This document shows, piece after piece, positions 60,169 to 64,000 of a stretch of 64,000 bases of DNA. Origin of the DNA: an uncultured Spirochaetales bacterium (GTDB taxonomy: Bacteria > Spirochaetota > Spirochaetia > Sphaerochaetales > Sphaerochaetaceae); contig CASDPA010000006.1 of assembly GCA_949282255.1 (NCBI GenBank), forward strand, positions 40,025 through 104,024. The letters are read 5' to 3'. The position numbers and the translations under genes were made by a program. The notes under the pieces are model-generated. The model saw only the letters and a list, made by a program, of their open reading frames with translations, was not told where the DNA came from and searched no databases. Numbering within the stretch: the stretch's first letter is position 1; each line of letters begins with the position of its first letter.

Positions 60169-61392
60169 ATGGGTAAAGAGATAAGATATATCCTTTTGTC
60201 ATTTTCAGTAGTTCTTGCGATCTTTCTTTTCGCCTTCATCTGGCAGGTCCGTCCGGGGTATGAGGATGAGATTCTTGCCCAGGCAAGAGAACGTCAGAAC
60301 GAGCAGCTCGTGAATGTTCCCGAGCCGCTTGAAACCAATAGCCAGGCAGCAGAAAGCGGTTTGGATGCGGATGAGGTGGCAGATGCCCTTCTTGCAGACC
60401 AGTCGTTCCTAGACAGCGTTGCGGAGCGTGTCTCATCTTCGGTTCCGGCTTATGTGGAGCAGTATGCAGAGGCTTATATCGCCAATCTCCCCGAGGAATT
60501 CATCGACAGCATTTCCGAGAGAGTGGTCGATTCCATCCTTGCGGATCAGGAAGCTATCCTCAGAGCTATCGATTCCAGGACTGAAGAAGTGGTGAATGGA
60601 ATTTTGGCAGAAAAAGAAGCTGAGTATGCTTCTTATATCACTGATGCTGTGTATTCGCAGGTGGATTCGTTAAGAGCAGGCTTGGAAGCCGATATACTTT
60701 CTGCTGTGGAAAAGCAGATTGAAAACAGCATTAATCAGGCTGTTGCCGATGCTGAAGCTGTTGTCGACCAGAAGATAGCTGATGCCGTATCCGATGCCGA
60801 AGTGGAAGTGAAAGCCATGATTTCTTCCGCAATAGATGATGCGGTTGCCGTGTATGAGCCGCAGGTCCAGGCAATGATCGATGCTTCCATTGCTTCTGTG
60901 AAGCAGGAGTTTGAAGCCTATTTCGACCAGAACAAGGATGCGCTTCTTTCGCTTGTTGCAAGCAATGTTGCTGAAAACCTCGTGCAGGCAAGCGGACGCA
61001 AGACAGGTGATACCGATTATGACCGCATCGTATATCAGGTTTCCTCCGATATTGTTGGTGCGCTCGGAGCTGAAGGTGGAAAGACCTTTGACGGACTTGA
61101 TTCTTATAAAGAAAATACATATGCGGCTATTGAGAACATTGTTCTTGAAGTCATGGCAAGGCTGGAAGAGAAGTATGCCGAATCGCCTGTGACTGTTGTT
61201 GAGGAGGCTCCGGCCGCTTATTCCGTGCAGACTGTCGATGCCCAGCCGCAGGAGCAGCAGGTCTTGATCAGCAAGCCAGCATTCTCGTTTGCAAATCCTT
61301 CTTCCGAAGTGTCCTCGGACGATTATGCTGCAGACAGGGATGATATCAGAAGAGCTGAGATCAGGCGTGTTTTGGATGGATTGATGAACTGA
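60169..61392 (+). CDS. Hypothetical membrane-anchored helical protein, 407 aa
   Basis: Function unknown. One N-terminal membrane helix (about residues 6-25, ILLSFSVVLAIFLFAFIW) is followed by some 300 residues of Ala/Asp/Glu/Val-rich amphipathic helix with repeated units like ADAEAVVDQKIADAVSDAE, resembling extended helical-bundle or apolipoprotein-like proteins. The C-terminus is polar. It starts two bases after the coaE stop (AGAGG before the ATG) and ends at a terminator, closing the polA operon. Likely a surface-exposed or periplasmic structural protein. Confidence 0.65.
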   Translation: MGKEIRYILLSFSVVLAIFLFAFIWQVRPGYEDEILAQARERQNEQLVNVPEPLETNSQAAESGLDADEVADALLADQSFLDSVAERVSSSVPAYVEQYAEAYIANLPEEFIDSISERVVDSILADQEAILRAIDSRTEEVVNGILAEKEAEYASYITDAVYSQVDSLRAGLEADILSAVEKQIENSINQAVADAEAVVDQKIADAVSDAEVEVKAMISSAIDDAVAVYEPQVQAMIDASIASVKQEFEAYFDQNKDALLSLVASNVAENLVQASGRKTGDTDYDRIVYQVSSDIVGALGAEGGKTFDGLDSYKENTYAAIENIVLEVMARLEEKYAESPVTVVEEAPAAYSVQTVDAQPQEQQVLISKPAFSFANPSSEVSSDDYAADRDDIRRAEIRRVLDGLMN

Positions 61393-61414
61393 TTGGCAGC
61401 CAATTTATCTTCAG

Positions 61415-61446
61415 CCCTTTCTTCTTTTGGGGAAAGGGTTTTTTTT
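61415..61446 (+). terminator. Terminator of the polA operon
   Basis: CCCTTTC (61415-61421) pairs with GAAAGGG (61432-61438), then eight T. Confidence 0.8.
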
Positions 61447-62482
61447 ATTCTTTCTCAGGGTATTCCCTGCTTCCTCCATACGGGGAGGTGAATATCCATT
61501 TCCCGTTTTCATGTCTTTTTGTGTAATCATGGGTGAGAATAACCTTGCCACCGCCTTCTGGAAGATCGATCGTGTATTGGGGCATTGCAAGTCCAGAGAG
61601 CCTTTTTCTCAGTTCTTTTTCCATTTCAAGGCCGTGTTCTATTTTTACCCTGAGGTGTTCTGTTCCGTTCACAAGGTCTCCTTGGAAGAGATAGTAGGGC
61701 TTTATTCTTGTCGCAAGCAGCTTGTTGGAAAGCTCTTCAAGCACATCGACGCTGTCGTTGACACCCTTTAAAAGCACCGCCTGGTTCATAGGAATGATTC
61801 CAAGCTTTAAAAACGATGCTATGATCCCTTCTGTTTCACTTGTGATTTCTCTAGGATGGTTGAATTGCGTCATAAGATAATAAGGCGCCCCCCAGTTATA
61901 GCCTTCCAGGGTTTCAAACAGCTCTTTTGTGAATCTTTCCGGATATGTGGCGATGGCTCTTGTACATAACCTGTATATTATGTCCGCACGTGCCTCTTTC
62001 AAGGTCTTGAGCATCATTGCAATATGCTCATCGGATAGGGTGAACATGTCCCCGCCTGTGAGAAGGACCTCTTTTATCTCCTTATGTTCCGCCAGATATT
62101 CGGCAGCATCTTCAAGTTCTTTTTCGGATATGGGCCCTGATGAATTTGATGTGAACCTTCTTCTGAAGCAATGCCTGCAGTATGAGAAGCATCTGTCGGT
62201 GGTCAGCAGGGCCGCCCTGTTTGCATAACGGTGTATGAGACGCTTTGTCTCCGAATGCTTTTCTTCTTCCAACGGATCGAGATTACCTAAATCGTCCATA
62301 TTCTCAAAACAGGTGGGGATGAACTGTTTTCTTATCGGATCTTCTGGATCGTCCTTGTTTATCAGGGACATTACGTGCTCTGACACCAATAGTGGAAGAG
62401 TGGAAGGAAAAGAGAACCAATTTCTCTCTTCCTGAGTTAAAGTGAGGTGCTTTTCAAGCTGATTTAACGAACTTATGCCCAT
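61445..62482 (-). CDS. Lysine 2,3-aminomutase-like radical SAM protein
   Basis: A protein of about 345 residues of the KamA/EpmB family. The radical SAM cluster is CFSYCRHC (CxxxCxxC), followed by RRRF as in aminomutases; LLTGGDMFTLSD and MNQAVLLKGVND are further family blocks. It uses SAM and PLP to move an amino group from C2 to C3 of lysine, either free or, for EpmB, for EF-P modification; no epmA or efp is in the window. The start may be ATG 62482 (MGISSLNQLEKHL) or TTG 62521; neither has a ribosome-binding site. Divergent from the MFS gene. Confidence 0.85.
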   Translation of the reverse strand: MGISSLNQLEKHLTLTQEERNWFSFPSTLPLLVSEHVMSLINKDDPEDPIRKQFIPTCFENMDDLGNLDPLEEEKHSETKRLIHRYANRAALLTTDRCFSYCRHCFRRRFTSNSSGPISEKELEDAAEYLAEHKEIKEVLLTGGDMFTLSDEHIAMMLKTLKEARADIIYRLCTRAIATYPERFTKELFETLEGYNWGAPYYLMTQFNHPREITSETEGIIASFLKLGIIPMNQAVLLKGVNDSVDVLEELSNKLLATRIKPYYLFQGDLVNGTEHLRVKIEHGLEMEKELRKRLSGLAMPQYTIDLPEGGGKVILTHDYTKRHENGKWIFTSPYGGSREYPEKE

Positions 62483-62557
62483 ATCGGTAAAATATCTATC
62501 ATCAAAGCCTACGATTATCAAGAAGGGTATGTTAGAATCGGTTTTGTTGGAGGTGCT

Positions 62558-63871
62558 ATGCCTGAGAAAAAAGAGAAGAAGAGCCTTAAGGGATATTGGC
62601 TGACGACATTCTTGATCGGATTGGGTTTTTTCACAATGGGACTTATGGATCCGCTTTATGACAATTACGTACCGATATTCCTCGGATATTATATAGAACA
62701 GAACAGCCTGATAGGCGCGATAATGACATTGGACAATATCCTAGCGATATTCCTGATTCCAATTTTCTCCGCTTTCAGTGATCGCACCCGCACAAGGATC
62801 GGACGCAGGATGCCTTATATTGTGACATTGCTTCCCATTACGGCGGTTTTCTTCGGGCTTGTCCCAATAACCGCTTACCAGGGGCTTGCAATCCTTGTCG
62901 TGACGATCTTCCTGCTCAATATCTCAAAGCAGGCCGTCCGAGGACCTGTCGTGGCCCTCATGCCCGATATGGTCCCCGGTGATCTGAGAAGCGAGGCGAA
63001 CGGTGTCATAAACACCATGGGCGGGATTGCGACGATTCTCGGCACCATACTTTTGGCAAGGCTGATGGATGTGGTTGTTACCGTCCCCGGCCTTGGTGCA
63101 AAGGATAAGATACTGGCATTCCCTGTGGCATCATTGTTTGTCATCCTTGCTGTGGTTCTTCTGTTTATATTTGTCAAGGAAAGGAACAGCAAGGTTTCAG
63201 AATCCGATAAGGAAAAGGCAAAGGAGAACAAGGAACCAATATTCAAGAGCCTGAAGGCTGTTGTCGCAGAAGAGGAAAAGAGCGCTCTTTATATCCTTTT
63301 ATCGCTTTTGTGCTGGTTCATCGCATATCAGGGAATCCTCCCGTTTGTCGGCAAGTACACCACCGAGGTTCTTGGAACGAGCGCCGGAACGGCAGCCCTC
63401 TCTTCCGGAATGGTCGGGGTGGCGTATGCGATTTTTGCGGTTCCTTCAGGACGGTTTGCCCATAAGCATGGAAGAAAGAAGACTATACGTATGGCGCTTT
63501 TTGCCCTGGTGATCATTCTTGCGCTTGTGTTCGTGCATTCTGCGTTCCTGACTGGGCTGAACCCTACATTCCGCCTTTATTCGTTCTGGGCGCTTTTGTT
63601 CCTGTTCGGCATTTTCTGGGTTACAGTGGTGACAAATTCCTTCCCGATGCTCTGGCAGATGGCCGATTACACGACCATGGGCATATACACGGGGCTGTAT
63701 TATTTCTTCAGCCAGCTTGCTTCGATCATCTCTCCTCCACTGGCTGGAGGAGCGACGGATATTTTCGGATATCCGGCCCTGTTCCTGTATGGCATGGTAT
63801 TCATGCTCATTGCATTCATTTTGATGAAGAAGGTAAACAGGGGAGAACCCGAAGATCTTGAAAACGAGTGA
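62558..63871 (+). CDS. MFS transporter, GPH/SLC45-like (sugar)
   Basis: A 437-residue permease with 12 predicted helices and short cytoplasmic N- and C-termini. SAFSDRTRTRIGRRMPYIV carries the GPH/SLC45-type motif between helices 2 and 3 (D-R-T-R-T-R-x-G-R-R), and KHGRKKTIRMAL is the MFS loop at helix 8/9. It likely moves a disaccharide or glycoside with a cation; substrate unknown. TTGGAGGTG precedes the ATG. A strong terminator follows. Confidence 0.86.
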   Translation: MPEKKEKKSLKGYWLTTFLIGLGFFTMGLMDPLYDNYVPIFLGYYIEQNSLIGAIMTLDNILAIFLIPIFSAFSDRTRTRIGRRMPYIVTLLPITAVFFGLVPITAYQGLAILVVTIFLLNISKQAVRGPVVALMPDMVPGDLRSEANGVINTMGGIATILGTILLARLMDVVVTVPGLGAKDKILAFPVASLFVILAVVLLFIFVKERNSKVSESDKEKAKENKEPIFKSLKAVVAEEEKSALYILLSLLCWFIAYQGILPFVGKYTTEVLGTSAGTAALSSGMVGVAYAIFAVPSGRFAHKHGRKKTIRMALFALVIILALVFVHSAFLTGLNPTFRLYSFWALLFLFGIFWVTVVTNSFPMLWQMADYTTMGIYTGLYYFFSQLASIISPPLAGGATDIFGYPALFLYGMVFMLIAFILMKKVNRGEPEDLENE

Positions 63872-63873
63872 AG

Positions 63874-63909
63874 ATATGGGGAGGGCGGAAGCCTTCCCCA
63901 TATTTTTTT
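63874..63909 (+). terminator. Terminator after the MFS gene
   Basis: ATATGGGGAGGGC (63874-63886) pairs with GCCTTCCCCATAT (63891-63903) with one wobble; loop GGAA; then six T. Confidence 0.88.
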
Positions 63910-63919
63910 GTGCAACGAA

Positions 63920-63942
63920 AACCTCCGTTTCGAACGGAGGTT
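63920..63942 (-). terminator. Hairpin, possible terminator for a gene entering from the right
   Basis: AACCTCCGTT (63920-63929) and AACGGAGGTT (63933-63942) form a 10-bp stem. On the minus strand it is followed by four T and could end a minus-strand gene beyond the window. Confidence 0.45.
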
Positions 63943-63952
63943 CCGGAAAGCT

Positions 63953-64000
63953 TTAGCTATACATAAAAATGAAAACCTGTCCGATAATCGTAGGTGTAAC
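63953..64000 (-). CDS. Possible C-terminus of a minus-strand gene, partial
   Basis: On the minus strand the window edge reads VTPTIIGQVFIFMYS followed by TAA, 11 bases before a hairpin with a T-run. The hydrophobic sequence would fit the end of a membrane protein. Only 15 codons are visible, so no identification is possible. Confidence 0.3.
   Translation of the reverse strand, partial: VTPTIIGQVFIFMYS

Noticed and set aside
60600..60900. Repetitive coding sequence as a mobile or satellite repeat
   Set aside because: The periodicity is that of amphipathic helix codons within an intact ORF, not of an independent DNA repeat.

Overview
The window looks like a piece of a spirochaete chromosome, most likely a Sphaerochaeta-like or related gut or environmental member of the Spirochaetota. 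This is an inference from style and content; no rRNA or other marker gene is present. The clues are solute-binding proteins whose signal peptides end in AGGKKE or ANGSKEE, small beta-barrel outer-membrane proteins with an aromatic C-terminus, a TolC-type exporter, many sugar ABC transporters without their own ATPase, and a conserved metallo-hydrolase/polA/coaE cluster. Genes are tightly packed, with frequent 4-base ATGA/TTGA overlaps. I saw no tRNA, rRNA, CRISPR array or prophage.

Layout. 1-4.9 kb is an accessory region: the 3' part of a type I restriction gene (hsdR), an ISL3-family transposase with direct repeats downstream, a frameshifted radC remnant, and a compact 46-codon gene with its own promoter, strong ribosome-binding site and terminator. 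5-11 kb is a PucR-regulated catabolic cluster (NCS1 permease, DUF917 protein, hydantoinase/oxoprolinase-type protein) followed by a MerR regulator. 11-15 kb is a minus-strand sugar ABC operon with a TIM-barrel isomerase. 15-29 kb is mixed housekeeping: nucleotidyltransferase, YitT, LOG-type hydrolase, an outer-membrane protein, Mbeg1-like lipase, MazG-like, Fic, YhhN, a CcdA/thioredoxin pair, a Crp/Fnr regulator with an EFR1-type ferredoxin, RlmKL, Hsp33, and an SPFH protein with an Arc-like mini-protein. 29.3-36.4 kb is a six-gene operon: TolC, HlyD/MacA, MacB ATPase, MacB permease, histidine kinase, sigma-54 activator.

36.5-50.9 kb contains a scattered LacI regulon. Near-identical palindromic operators (TATCAAACGNTTAACATA-like) lie in front of a metallophosphoesterase, a sugar ABC operon, a cytoplasmic amylosucrase and the lacI-fructokinase pair. 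The simplest reading is sucrose import, conversion to alpha-glucan plus fructose inside the cell, and phosphorylation of the fructose. Between these lie a NitT/TauT-type ABC operon, oligopeptidase F and a RumA-like methyltransferase. Next to the fructokinase is a protein related to GH2 beta-mannosidase that lacks the catalytic part of its barrel. 52.8-64 kb carries NAD synthetase, an outer-membrane protein, a five-gene operon (membrane-anchored hypothetical, MBL hydrolase, polA, coaE, membrane-anchored helical hypothetical), a lysine 2,3-aminomutase-like radical SAM protein and a GPH/SLC45-like sugar transporter.

Two regulatory themes stand out. First, several genes with no Shine-Dalgarno sequence have a -10 hexamer that places the predicted transcription start at, or one base before, the start codon, suggesting leaderless mRNAs. 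Second, the palindrome GTTGTAATTRCAAC overlaps the -10 box of the Crp/Fnr gene and is centred at a predicted -41.5 in front of the NitT/TauT-like ABC operon, the classic geometry for autorepression plus class II activation.
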